DNA from: Paraburkholderia agricolaris
GTDB lineage: Bacteria; Pseudomonadota; Gammaproteobacteria; Burkholderiales; Burkholderiaceae
Direction: 5' to 3'
Length of the DNA stretch: 64,000 nucleotides
Assembly (NCBI RefSeq): GCF_009455635.1
Contig: NZ_QPER01000001.1
Location: 3,906,001-3,970,000, forward strand
Positions 17,464 through 26,091 of the stretch are shown here, in pieces (positions within the stretch are counted from its first letter, which is position 1; the number at the start of each line of letters is the position of its first letter). The notes beneath the pieces were generated by a model. That model was not told the DNA's origin, searched no databases, and was given only the letters and a program-made list of their open reading frames with translations. Made by a program: the position numbers and the translations under genes.

Positions 17464-19137
17464 TCACCGCGCGCTAGCGACGCGGCACCACTGATACGGA
17501 TACACGCCTTTTCCGATATGGGCCTGAAAAGTCCTGCATGATCCGGCGTCAAGCAGGAATCCGTAGTCGGCTAACGCCTGGCCGGACTCGGCGAGTTCGG
17601 CCGAATCCTTCGCTGCATCCTCCCGACCGCCGGTCCAGTAGCCCGGTACTAGCGCGTACACAGGGCCGCCTCGGGTCCTGACGATATCGTGAATCTTGTT
17701 GTCGTATGCCGGTCGCGCCTGCGGAAACGCCGACCTGATCGTGGCAAAGGCAACCGTATCGGGGAACATCGGCACCAGCCAGCCGAGCGGCGGATCGCCG
17801 GCAGTGAGCAACACGGTTGTCGTCTGTGGCGTGGGCAGTTGCGGCACATCTGCGACGAACATCTTTTTCGCCCAGGATTCATGTCCCCAGGAATGGGCGC
17901 CTCCAATCAGCACCCCGATAGAGCTCAGTACCAGCAACACTCGCGCTACGTTCCGTGCCGCACGCTGGGTAAGCACCTGCGTGAGCAACAAATAAATGAA
18001 GAGAGGCACGCAAAGCTCGATGGCCACCAGATACCGCTGAATGCTGAACGCCTTCATCCACACGAGATACCCAATGGCGACATAAGCCACCACATAGCGG
18101 GCAGGCGAAGGCAGTCCCGGCACAGACACGCCCTTGCGTCTGCGCACAAGCGTTGCGATGACCCACCACCAGAAGATCACGTACGCTGCGGCCCAGATTG
18201 CCTGATGCAGTTCCACCTGGCCCACGCGGTGTGGATTAATTGAAAAGACGAACGGGAAAACCAAAGCCTCCCAGATGCTGTTGGGGAGCCACTTTGTATC
18301 CACGGCCCCGACGCTCGATGTCAGCGCGCTCGGGAAAATGGCACTGTATTGCGGATAGACCGGATTTCCGTACAGGCGCCACAATTCCAGAAACCAGTAC
18401 CCCCCCGTTGCAGCCAGACCGAGCAGCACGCCAACGCCGAAGACAAACGCCACGCGCAGGCGTGCAACGGACGATATTGGAGCGAACAGCAGCCCCCCGC
18501 ACAGCGCGACTGAATAGACGACGGTGGTCAGCTTCAACCCCGCACCCAGACCGGAGATCACACCGCCGATTGCCACGGTCAACAGGACGCGCGCGCTCAC
18601 CTCGGCCAGCCGGGACCAAACCGTCATCACGATCAGCAGGGCACCGAGGCAAAAAAGCGACGTTGTGTTGTCGCCCATCGAATTGCCTATCCCGGACATG
18701 AAGTTCGCAGTAAAACATCCGGCAAGTGCGAGCCAGAATGGCGTCCGATACCGCTCCTGCTCCGGCAGATCGGCAAACACCAGACGGCACACGCCAAGCA
18801 GCAGCACAAAGTTGAGCCCCTGCAGAACGCCCATGACAAAGCCCACCAGCATCGCCGGCAGGTGCATCGCCATCAGGTAGTAGGGAACATCCAGCAGCGG
18901 GTTGAAATAGCTCTGCATTCCGGCGGGCGCCAGATCGATGGCCATCTTCCCATGCAGCAACGCAAACGCGTTGTAGAGATGATAGTTGCGAACATCCCAA
19001 TTCGAATCCGCACCCTGCATAAACGAATAGACACCGTATATCAGCGGCACGATCCAGCATGCGCGCGTCAAGGCGCGAGGGCTGTTCATACTCGGCATGA
19101 GGAACCAGCGCCCGCGCGCGGTGGAATTTCTATTCAT
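17464..19137 (-). CDS. polytopic membrane protein, probable GT-C glycosyltransferase (Gtr-type acceptor transferase)
   Basis: A 557-residue inner-membrane protein with about ten to twelve predicted spans and a long first periplasmic loop. That loop contains ADSNWDVRNYHLYNAFALL, acidic and aromatic as expected of GT-C enzymes that use polyprenyl-phosphate sugars. I do not recognise a named family. It follows GtrB-like and GtrA-like genes on the same strand after 26 nt. In such trios the third gene transfers the flipped sugar to the acceptor (O-antigen, teichoic acid, protein). Its acceptor is unknown. The start at 19137 has a poor binding site; an ATG further in is possible. Confidence 0.72.
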   Translation of the reverse strand: MNRNSTARGRWFLMPSMNSPRALTRACWIVPLIYGVYSFMQGADSNWDVRNYHLYNAFALLHGKMAIDLAPAGMQSYFNPLLDVPYYLMAMHLPAMLVGFVMGVLQGLNFVLLLGVCRLVFADLPEQERYRTPFWLALAGCFTANFMSGIGNSMGDNTTSLFCLGALLIVMTVWSRLAEVSARVLLTVAIGGVISGLGAGLKLTTVVYSVALCGGLLFAPISSVARLRVAFVFGVGVLLGLAATGGYWFLELWRLYGNPVYPQYSAIFPSALTSSVGAVDTKWLPNSIWEALVFPFVFSINPHRVGQVELHQAIWAAAYVIFWWWVIATLVRRRKGVSVPGLPSPARYVVAYVAIGYLVWMKAFSIQRYLVAIELCVPLFIYLLLTQVLTQRAARNVARVLLVLSSIGVLIGGAHSWGHESWAKKMFVADVPQLPTPQTTTVLLTAGDPPLGWLVPMFPDTVAFATIRSAFPQARPAYDNKIHDIVRTRGGPVYALVPGYWTGGREDAAKDSAELAESGQALADYGFLLDAGSCRTFQAHIGKGVYPYQWCRVASAR

Positions 19138-19163
19138 TTCGTTTTACGTAACAAATGATCAGG

Positions 19164-19550
19164 CTATGCCTTGAACGCCCAGAATTTTGCGGCGAAGAAA
19201 TTGACAAACATTCCTGCGACAGAGCCGCAAGCCACGGCAATCAGAGGGACCAGCCGCGAGCCATGAACGGTAAGCACAACGACCGAATACGCTGCGTAGT
19301 TCACACTGGCGCCACCGAGCATGGATAGCAGATAGCGCCACCATTCGACCCACGCGGACCTCTCGGCTCGCTCGCGGAAAGTGTGCCGCCGGTTGATACG
19401 CCACGTCACCCAGACAGCGGCCATGAACGACACGATCCGCCCCGCAAAAAAACCGAGCCCGCAGGCCAATGCCAGATACAGGACGCCGGCGTCGACGACG
19501 AAGCCGATTACGCCGGCGATCGCGAACCGGACGAATTGACTGCCGATCAC
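19164..19550 (-). CDS. gtrA: GtrA-family flippase
   Basis: A small membrane protein of 128 residues with four predicted helices: FVRFAIAGVIGFVVDAGVLY, GFFAGRIVSFMAAVWVTW, YLLSMLGGASVNYAAYSVVV and a C-terminal helix ending FAAKFWAFKA, which is the GtrA signature. I place the start at GTG 19550, overlapping the TGA of the preceding glycosyltransferase (GTGA), which implies coupling. GtrA proteins are thought to flip polyprenyl-phosphate-linked sugar to the periplasmic side. Longer upstream readings run antiparallel to nothing useful and lack a binding site. Confidence 0.86.
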   Translation of the reverse strand: MIGSQFVRFAIAGVIGFVVDAGVLYLALACGLGFFAGRIVSFMAAVWVTWRINRRHTFRERAERSAWVEWWRYLLSMLGGASVNYAAYSVVVLTVHGSRLVPLIAVACGSVAGMFVNFFAAKFWAFKA

Positions 19551-20485
19551 GAGCGGTTTGGCCCCGGAACAGCGAGATAAGCCATCCGCTTGGTCTCGGC
19601 CCGGCCATGTGTGACGGTGTCGAGCACGATGCCGCAGACGAGCAGAATGCTCCCGAGCAGCATGAGCGCCGCGCATAGCAATGCGGTCGGCAAGCGCGGC
19701 ACGAGCCCGGTCTCCAGATAGGTCTGCAGCAGCGGTATCGCGAACAGAATTGAAGCAAGTGCGCAAACCAGTGAAGCCGACGAGAAAAACAGAAATGGCT
19801 TCTCTGATTTCAGGAGCCTGGCGATGGTGACGAGGATACGAAAGCCGTCACGGTACGTATTCAGCTTGCTGGCGGAACCTTCCGGTCGCGACCTGTAAAC
19901 GGTGGCTACTTCCGAAACCGGCATCCTCAATTCCAAGGCATGCACGGTCAGCTCGGTTTCGGTTTCAAAGCCGGACGCATGCGCCGGGAAGGACTTGACG
20001 TAGCGCCGGGAAAAGACGCGAAAACCAGAAAGCATATCCGTGAAAGTGTTGCCGAAGACTGACGACACGCATCGGGTCAACATAACATTGCCAAACCGAT
20101 GACCGAATCGGTACGCGGACTGCTCTTCGCTGATACGGGTTCCCACAACCATGTCCAGGCTTTCGTCGACGAGCATCGAGACCATACCGGGGGCTGCATC
20201 GGCGTCGTAGGTATCGTCACCGTCGACCAGCACGTAAACATCCGCCTCGACATCTGCGAACATACGCCGGATGACATTGCCCTTGCCCCCCAATGTGACT
20301 TTGCGCACCGTTGCGCCTGCCGCCCGCGCCACTTCGATGGTTCCATCGGTGGAATTGTTATCGAAAACGAACACTTCAGCTCCGGGCAACGCGTTCTTGA
20401 AGTCGCGTATCACTTTCGGAACCGTCAACGCTTCGTTGAGGCAGGGAATCAGGACGGCGACTCGGCCGGTGGACAATGCGGTCAT
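19547..20485 (-). CDS. gtrB: family 2 glycosyltransferase, polyprenyl-phosphate sugar synthase (GtrB/DPM1-like)
   Basis: A 312-residue protein with an N-terminal GT-A domain (VAVLIPCLNEALTVPKVI; VFVFDNNSTDGT; metal-binding VDGDDTYDAD) and two C-terminal membrane helices (FLFFSSASLVCALASILFAI and LLCAALMLLGSILLVCGIV). This is the arrangement of bactoprenol glucosyltransferases. It should load a hexose from a nucleotide sugar onto undecaprenyl phosphate for GtrA to flip. It is the first gene of the three-gene unit. Which sugar it uses is not visible. Confidence 0.88.
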   Translation of the reverse strand: MTALSTGRVAVLIPCLNEALTVPKVIRDFKNALPGAEVFVFDNNSTDGTIEVARAAGATVRKVTLGGKGNVIRRMFADVEADVYVLVDGDDTYDADAAPGMVSMLVDESLDMVVGTRISEEQSAYRFGHRFGNVMLTRCVSSVFGNTFTDMLSGFRVFSRRYVKSFPAHASGFETETELTVHALELRMPVSEVATVYRSRPEGSASKLNTYRDGFRILVTIARLLKSEKPFLFFSSASLVCALASILFAIPLLQTYLETGLVPRLPTALLCAALMLLGSILLVCGIVLDTVTHGRAETKRMAYLAVPGPNRS

Positions 20486-20670
20486 TCGATTTAGGCTGAG
20501 GTAAAAGGTCGATCAGGCGACGGGATGAGCCGCAGCCCGGCGGCAACGGCCGACCGGCAAAGGGGCATTTCTTTCTATTATCGCAGCCTGTCTGCCCGAT
20601 CTTTACGAGCGAGCGTACGAGTATAGAGACCGCCTTGGCCGCGCGCAACGAAGTTTGCGGATTTCGTAGC

Positions 20671-20694
20671 GCTGGCCGCCAAGCCACGGCCAGC
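20671..20694 (-). terminator. hairpin downstream of the lipoprotein gene
   Basis: GCTGGCCG (20671-20678) pairs perfectly with CGGCCAGC (20687-20694) around an 8-nt loop. There is no T-tract on the minus strand, so termination is only suggested by position, 55 nt after the stop. Confidence 0.3.
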
Positions 20695-20748
20695 CGGTTG
20701 TGCCGCCCTGCCCACCGGGGATTCCCGCTGCTTTCCGGTTACGTTCGA

Positions 20749-21243
20749 CTACCGAAATTTAATACACGTCAGTCCTGTCTGACGAGGTCTCACCGCAGTC
20801 ACCTTAACGGGCTTAAGCGGTTGCCCTTCGTTATCAAGTTCGAAGACGCCAACGGCGCATTGCCGCTGGGGTGTATGCACAAGCAATCCGACGAACGAGC
20901 TAGTCGGGTCGGACGGTTTGGCCCCTTCCTCGGCGATCAGCAGATAATGCGCATCTTTCTGCGGCGTAAAGGTCGCGGGCATCATGCAGACGTTCTGCTC
21001 GTAAGAGATCACGAGCGGACTGCCCGGCACGACTTTTACCGGCACTGCGCCCGGGCTGCCGTCGACAGATGTTTTCCCCGTGTAGCAGCCCTTTTCATTC
21101 AATGTCAGGAGATAGACTCCAGTGCCCTGGATGCGGAGATCCGCGGCGGGCTCCGAGTCTTTTGGAAAGGGATATGGATGGCCAATGGTGGTACAGCCCG
21201 CGAGAAGGGAGAATACGCAGGCGATTGTTATTCTGGACTTCAT
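20749..21243 (-). CDS. putative lipoprotein of unknown function
   Basis: A 164-residue protein with a lipoprotein signal (FSLLAGC, lipidated Cys near residue 17). The mature part contains several cysteines (GCYTGKT, NVCMMPAT, RQCAVGV, LTCIKF) that could form periplasmic disulphides. I do not recognise the family. It is the furthest downstream of three consecutive genes for small exported proteins on the minus strand. An 8-bp hairpin lies downstream at 20671-20694. Confidence 0.7.
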   Translation of the reverse strand: MKSRITIACVFSLLAGCTTIGHPYPFPKDSEPAADLRIQGTGVYLLTLNEKGCYTGKTSVDGSPGAVPVKVVPGSPLVISYEQNVCMMPATFTPQKDAHYLLIAEEGAKPSDPTSSFVGLLVHTPQRQCAVGVFELDNEGQPLKPVKVTAVRPRQTGLTCIKFR

Positions 21244-21365
21244 GACTTTCTTTTTTAATGTAGAGAAACTATCTGGTCAGTGAGCCAACGAGCGTCTGTT
21301 GCGCCTGCGGGACATTCGCGAGGCACGTCGCTCGACGCAATTTGCGCGCGCTGACCGACGCCCGC

Positions 21366-21932
21366 TTACTCGGCCTTCGCGGCACTCGCGGGATCGGTTT
21401 GGGCCGTCGGCTCGGAAGCCGAGGCATCCTTCGGCGGCGCTTCTTCCTTGATCTCATAGGACGGGTCGCGCACCCAACGGCTCAGGTCCTTGCTGATCAC
21501 AATGGTTGTGCGATCGAGAATCGAGCAGCTTCCCTTGAACGCGCCCCACATGCCGCCCACCGACCAGCGGTTAATCTTCGTGTGACGGACGACCTTACCG
21601 TCCTCAAGCAGATCGGCACTCACCGTCGTAGCCTTGGGGCCGCTCCATGCACCGCCGCCGACGCCCAGTACGTGGGTGATCTGCAATCTGAGAATCTTCG
21701 CGCCGCCCGCGTCGGTTTGCGACGCGATGGTGCCGTCGCCCGTTTTGTTGATGCGGCGAAGTGCGTCGCCTACGTGGCGCGTCAGCATGTCTTCAATGTG
21801 ACATTCGTTCTTGATCTGGTCGACGACGCTGGCATCCGGCGCGTAGGTGACTGGGGTTTCCAGTAAAACCTGACTGGCGGCGAAGACGGAGGTTGTTGAG
21901 AAGCAGAGAGCGGTGAGGAGGAGTTTTTTCAC
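21366..21932 (-). CDS. exported hypothetical protein
   Basis: A 188-residue protein with a clear signal peptide (MKKLLLTALCFSTTSVFAAS). The mature part begins with a segment on resistance to interpretation, VLLETPVTYAPDASV, and contains NECHIED and KGSCSILDRTT, with one Cys each. The C-terminus is low-complexity and rich in Glu, Ala, Ser and Pro. I do not recognise the family. It sits in a row with two other small exported proteins, 123 nt upstream of the lipoprotein gene, and is probably periplasmic. Confidence 0.7.
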   Translation of the reverse strand: MKKLLLTALCFSTTSVFAASQVLLETPVTYAPDASVVDQIKNECHIEDMLTRHVGDALRRINKTGDGTIASQTDAGGAKILRLQITHVLGVGGGAWSGPKATTVSADLLEDGKVVRHTKINRWSVGGMWGAFKGSCSILDRTTIVISKDLSRWVRDPSYEIKEEAPPKDASASEPTAQTDPASAAKAE

Positions 21933-22063
21933 GGCGTGGCGTTTTCTAGTTTTTTGGTTTGGTGTGGATTATCGGTTCGTGCGGCGGATCAAATGTATCG
22001 AGCGCTGCGAGTGCGGAGGTTATCGCCTCACGACGTCGCCTGGAAAATGGATTTGTGCGTACT

Positions 22064-22477
22064 TCATTCGAAGCTGAAGCGGAGGTCTTTGACGATCTGT
22101 TCGTTACCCCACTTGAACGAACAGACGCGAGCCACCTCGACGCTGACTGTTTTCGATCCCGCAGTCTGCTTTTCACTGACAGGCAAGCATCCGCCCTGAA
22201 TGGTCACAGTCGGGACGCCTTGGTTCGACAGCGGGAATTCGACGCCTGCGTCCTCGGGAATTGTGTGAGTGAGCGAGACGTTTTCGATGTAGTCGTCGGG
22301 CGCCGAAAGAATCACGGCGTTGTCGACTGATAGGGTGTAGTAGTCGTGCTGGAACGGCACCTCAGTGATACATATTCTTGAGGTGTGCTGACCGAAAGTT
22401 TGTGTCTGGCATTTTGGCGCTGCCGCGAATGCTGGTAGAGCGCCAAGTAGGAGAGAGAGCGTGAAGATGTTTTTCAT
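22064..22477 (-). CDS. exported hypothetical protein
   Basis: A 137-residue protein with a signal peptide (MKNIFTLSLLLGALPAFAAA). I start it at the ATG of the signal peptide (22477) and not at an upstream ATG that would bury it. The mature region has four cysteines (PKCQTQ, RICITE, GGCLPV, RVCSFK), suggesting disulphide bonds, and ends in a beta-rich stretch. It is not recognised. It is the first of three minus-strand genes for small exported proteins. Confidence 0.65.
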   Translation of the reverse strand: MKNIFTLSLLLGALPAFAAAPKCQTQTFGQHTSRICITEVPFQHDYYTLSVDNAVILSAPDDYIENVSLTHTIPEDAGVEFPLSNQGVPTVTIQGGCLPVSEKQTAGSKTVSVEVARVCSFKWGNEQIVKDLRFSFE

Positions 22478-22550
22478 ATGAGCGGGAGTTTCAGGAAAAT
22501 GATGGTGTACGCCTGCGAAGACGTGTCGTGCGTACGAAAATCGCATTTGT

Positions 22551-22865
22551 TAAGGTCCCGCGATAACGCTGCTGGCCGTCATTGGCGAAAGTCAATTCAC
22601 CCGGGAAAAGAGGACTGGGCAGCAAGGCGCGCGCACCGGCCGACTCCGCCACCTCGCTTAAACCGGGCTGCACTTCCAGCGTCGGTTCGTCGACCTTGAA
22701 GCACGGCGTCTCGACCGGAACCTTGCCGTAGTCTTCCCGTGGCCCGCGCTACTTCGCCGTGCGCTGCTGGTCATTCTCGTTTTCACGCAACTGTGCGTTG
22801 CGGGTTCTTCTGGTGGATTCGCTCGATGCACGCGATTGTGCAGTCGCAGCATTCGTACGACGAAT
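22551..22865 (-). pseudogene. possible fragment of a TpsB/ShlB-type outer-membrane transporter
   Basis: In one minus-strand frame this reads a Gln/Glu/Asn/Arg-rich leader (NAQLRENENDQQRTAK), an in-frame TAG (22751-22749), then YGKVPVETPCFKVDEPTLEV. A charged leader followed by ETPCF opening the POTRA domain is what FhaC/ShlB-type two-partner secretion transporters show. The frame is then lost and no barrel follows. The 22478-23010 gap otherwise holds no gene. The assignment rests on a short match from memory and is tentative. Confidence 0.33.
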
Positions 22866-23010
22866 AACGGCCCAAGCCAGGTGTTCTTTAGGAATATTTG
22901 GCAATATTTTTTAATTACATTTAACTTTCGATAGTTCGCTAGCAGCCAGGAACACCGCCATACGCACTCAATTCCAGCGCAGTCGAAGTGAACATAGGTT
23001 GACCCGATAA

Positions 23011-23042
23011 TTGAACAGAGTACAATTTTGATCTCTGTTCAA
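23011..23042 (+). promoter_or_regulatory. TetR-type operator upstream of the regulator gene
   Basis: A perfect inverted repeat TTGAACAGAG (23011-23020) / CTCTGTTCAA (23033-23042) with a 12-nt spacer ends 14 nt before the regulator's ATG. Its size and position fit an autoregulatory TetR-family operator. The left arm begins with a possible -35 (TTGAAC), so binding would block the promoter of the regulator-glycosyltransferase pair. Confidence 0.72.
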
Positions 23043-23056
23043 ATTTATCGAAACCG

Positions 23057-23674
23057 ATGAGTGCCACCGATACGACTGGACGTCGGGCTCGCAAACGTCA
23101 AAGCATCCTGGAACGAGTGGCGAGCCTTGCAGGCGATCTATTTCAGCGGGACGGGTACGAATCCGTGACGATGGAACAGATCGCGCAGGTAGCCGATATC
23201 GCGCGAGGCACGCTATACAACCACTTCCCGACCAAAGAAGCTGTGCTGGCATCCTGGATCCATCAGGAACTTGCGCGAGATTTGCAGGGCTTCGCGCTCG
23301 GCATAACCGCACACACGGAATTCGCGGACGGCGTCCCTCCACTGCTGGATCTATCCGCCCAGTGGTGCACAGCGCACAGAGAATTGCTGCCGCCGTATCT
23401 GAAGTTCTGCTTTGCGGGCATCCAGGCGTCCACGACTGACGGCGGCGCCGATGGGCTTGTAGCGCTCTACACGCAGATGATCCGCAATAGCCAGCACGTC
23501 GGAAAAATCCGCGCCGACCTCGGCGCTGCGCATCTTGCCACGCTCTTTCATCACCTTTATCTGGGCGCGCTGATGCGTTGGCTGGCCCTGCCGAATCTTG
23601 AACTGCGCCGCGAATTCGCTCTTGCGATCGATGTCTTCCTGCAAGGCAGCGCCCGCGCGCCGAACGAAGAATAA
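23057..23674 (+). CDS. TetR/AcrR-family transcriptional regulator
   Basis: A 205-residue protein with an N-terminal helix-turn-helix (QIAQVADIARGTLYNHF followed by PTKEAVLASWI, about residues 39-65) and an all-helical C-terminal ligand domain. The gene is 11 nt upstream of a family 1 glycosyltransferase and downstream of a perfect palindrome. It probably represses its own two-gene operon until a small hydrophobic or aromatic compound is bound. The inducer is unknown. Confidence 0.9.
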   Translation: MSATDTTGRRARKRQSILERVASLAGDLFQRDGYESVTMEQIAQVADIARGTLYNHFPTKEAVLASWIHQELARDLQGFALGITAHTEFADGVPPLLDLSAQWCTAHRELLPPYLKFCFAGIQASTTDGGADGLVALYTQMIRNSQHVGKIRADLGAAHLATLFHHLYLGALMRWLALPNLELRREFALAIDVFLQGSARAPNEE

Positions 23675-23685
23675 GAGGGATCCAG

Positions 23686-24903
23686 ATGAAACTCCTCGCA
23701 TTGACCTACGGCACCGAAGGCGACACGAGACCTCTCGCTGTGCTGTGCCGCGCCTTGATGGATGCGGGACACGAGGTCATGCTGCTCGCCGATGGCGCAA
23801 CGCTTGGGAGCGCCATCGCCCTGGGCGTTCCTCATGCGGCGTTGAGCGGAAACATAAGAGACGAGTTGAGTACCTTGATGGCCAGCGGCAAAGGCGTCAA
23901 CGCCACAGCGGCGAGTCTGGCGAGCATCGCAAACGCCAAGACGCGCAGCTGGATGCAGCAGACCGCCGAGGCGGCCATAGGCTGCGATGGATTGATCGTA
24001 TCGGGCCTGGCGGCCTTCGTGGGTTTATCCGTTTCCGAGCATCTCGGCATACGCGTGATCGGCGCCGGCCTGATACCCATCTCTCCGACACAGGCATTTG
24101 CCTCGCCATTCCTTCCTTCTCGCTGGATGCCCGCGGCGTTAAATCGGATCAGCCATCATGCAGTGAACAATCTGCTATGGCTCGCTTTCCGCAAAGCGAC
24201 CAACAGCGCAAGACAAAGCGTGCTTGGGCTGCCACCGCGCCGGAAACTATGGACAGCGCACCCCATGCTATACGGCGTCTCCCCCGCGCTGTTACCCGAA
24301 CCGCAGGATTGGCCCGCGCACACGCTACTGTGCGGGCAATGGCTGGCGCCTGCCGAGTCATGGGTACCACCGGCTGCGCTTAAAGCATTTCTGGATGAGG
24401 GCGAACCTCCCGTGTATCTGGGATTCGGCAGCATGGTCGGATTCGACCGGAAAGCCGTGCTGAATGCCTTCATAGACGCTGCGCAAGGGCTTCGCGTGCT
24501 CCTGTATCCAGGCTGGTCCGGCACGCCCGACGATATGACGCTGCCCGACAATTTCTTCATCGTCGAAGAAACACCCCATCAATGGCTGTTCCCGCGGACC
24601 TCGCTGGTTATCCATCACGGCGGCAGCGGCACGACTCATTCGGCGTGTCGCGCAGGGGTACCATCGGTCGTGTTGCCTTTTGCAGGAGACCAGTTCTTCT
24701 GGGCCGATCAACTGAAACGCCTCGGCGTAGCCGGCGACCCAGTAGCAACGCGCAAGCTGGAACGGGACAAGCTCAAACAGGCGATCAGATTTGCACAGCG
24801 TGCAGAGACGAGGCAACGCGCCTCTGCGCTTGGAAAACGAATGGCGCAGGAAAACGGCACAGCAACCGCCGTTGCGGAGATAGAGACGCTCCTTCGCACA
24901 TGA
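23686..24903 (+). CDS. family 1 glycosyltransferase (UDP-glycosyltransferase, MGT/RhlB/sterol-transferase type)
   Basis: A 405-residue GT-B enzyme. It opens with KLLALTYGTEGDTRPLAVL and carries the C-terminal donor-binding signature HHGGSGTTHSACRAG and VVLPFAGDQFFWADQL. It should glycosylate a small lipophilic acceptor such as a natural product, hydroxy-fatty acid or xenobiotic, using a nucleotide sugar. The TetR gene immediately upstream suggests induction by the acceptor or a similar compound. There is no signal peptide. The acceptor cannot be read from sequence. Confidence 0.9.
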   Translation: MKLLALTYGTEGDTRPLAVLCRALMDAGHEVMLLADGATLGSAIALGVPHAALSGNIRDELSTLMASGKGVNATAASLASIANAKTRSWMQQTAEAAIGCDGLIVSGLAAFVGLSVSEHLGIRVIGAGLIPISPTQAFASPFLPSRWMPAALNRISHHAVNNLLWLAFRKATNSARQSVLGLPPRRKLWTAHPMLYGVSPALLPEPQDWPAHTLLCGQWLAPAESWVPPAALKAFLDEGEPPVYLGFGSMVGFDRKAVLNAFIDAAQGLRVLLYPGWSGTPDDMTLPDNFFIVEETPHQWLFPRTSLVIHHGGSGTTHSACRAGVPSVVLPFAGDQFFWADQLKRLGVAGDPVATRKLERDKLKQAIRFAQRAETRQRASALGKRMAQENGTATAVAEIETLLRT

Positions 24904-24933
24904 TTCAGCGAACCCTGCGGCGATGGGCACAAC

Positions 24934-25746
24934 TCAGCGTGCTCCACCATTCATCGTATTGGAAATAGAGAAAATGTTTTCGCCGTAGTTAACGAAGTCC
25001 CGTTTCATTTCAACGTGCCATTTCAGGAAATTAAGACTCGTTGATTCGCGCGGAAGCATCCAGTCATGCAGTTCGATAATAACCAGCGGAAACCGGTCCA
25101 ATACTGCTGTGTAGCGTGAAAACAGATCCGATTCGGCACCTTCGATGTCGATCTTAAGAATGAACGGCGTGCCGCTCGATTTCGCCAACACCTGCTCCAG
25201 CGTCATCGCTTCAACCGCATTGGAGTGTTCACCGGGTTGCTCCGCTGTGCGATAGCCCCACGCGCCAACGCCTGGATCATTCAGATAAAGCGTTCCGCTA
25301 TTTGCCGCGATAGCCGCGTTCAGCGGCAAGACGGACGGAAACGAAGCCGTGTTGAGTTTGAGCAACCCGTAGTTCGCGGCGTCCGGCTCAACGGCGAGGA
25401 CCTTGGCCTTGGGGTAGGTCAGCGCAAACCAGACCGCTGCGGCGCCCATGTTGGCACCCGCGTCGACGATGATGGGATCGGGACAGGCCTCGTAAAAATC
25501 GCCGATCTCGTTCGAGCGGGCCAGGTGATCCGTCGCATAGTCCCGGTTAAAAAAAATCTGCTCGCATACCATGCGATCCGCCGTCGAAGGCCGGTAAATG
25601 AAATGCCTTCCTCCTGGCAGGCGCAATCCGTGCAGACCGTATCGGGCGCTGCCCCAGGTGTCCGCGTGCCTGCGTTGCGGTCGAAGCGCTCGCAGCAGCG
25701 CCGGGGGTATCACGGACTTAAGCGTGGCCTTCAAGAGATCGTGCAA
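24934..25746 (-). CDS. FkbM-family methyltransferase
   Basis: A SAM-dependent O-methyltransferase of about 270 residues. Motif I is IVDAGANMGAAAVWFAL, an acidic AVEPDAANYG follows, and LKIDIEGAESDLF and VIIELHDWMLP are typical of FkbM. I place the start at TTG 25746, which has GGAG eight bases upstream; a TTG at 25824 lacks a site. It is convergent with the glycosyltransferase gene. FkbM enzymes methylate sugars, polyketides or polysaccharide units, so the target could be the glycoside made next door, but that is speculation. Confidence 0.87.
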   Translation of the reverse strand: MHDLLKATLKSVIPPALLRALRPQRRHADTWGSARYGLHGLRLPGGRHFIYRPSTADRMVCEQIFFNRDYATDHLARSNEIGDFYEACPDPIIVDAGANMGAAAVWFALTYPKAKVLAVEPDAANYGLLKLNTASFPSVLPLNAAIAANSGTLYLNDPGVGAWGYRTAEQPGEHSNAVEAMTLEQVLAKSSGTPFILKIDIEGAESDLFSRYTAVLDRFPLVIIELHDWMLPRESTSLNFLKWHVEMKRDFVNYGENIFSISNTMNGGAR

Positions 25747-26091
25747 GTCAGTTCTCCAGATCGCACTACCGGCAAAAGCGCCACTCGCGGAACACCCATG
25801 TGAATCCGCGGCGCCACCGTTCAACGAAAACTAAAATATTCTGGGCATCGAATGATGTACAGCGCATAACGAAAAATGGCGCATAGGGTCTGATATCCGT
25901 CCGAAGGCGTGATAACGGCTTTCATTTCGCCCTCCGCCGGCTACGTGCGCAAACGCACCGACAACACCCACCCCGATATCGCGTAATAACGCCACAAATT
26001 CCAAGTCTTAAAACCATGGCACGGCGAAAGCATTGGAAAAGCCCCCGCGGCGAATGCTGTGAGTCGCCGCAAGGACAGAGAGACGAATAAA

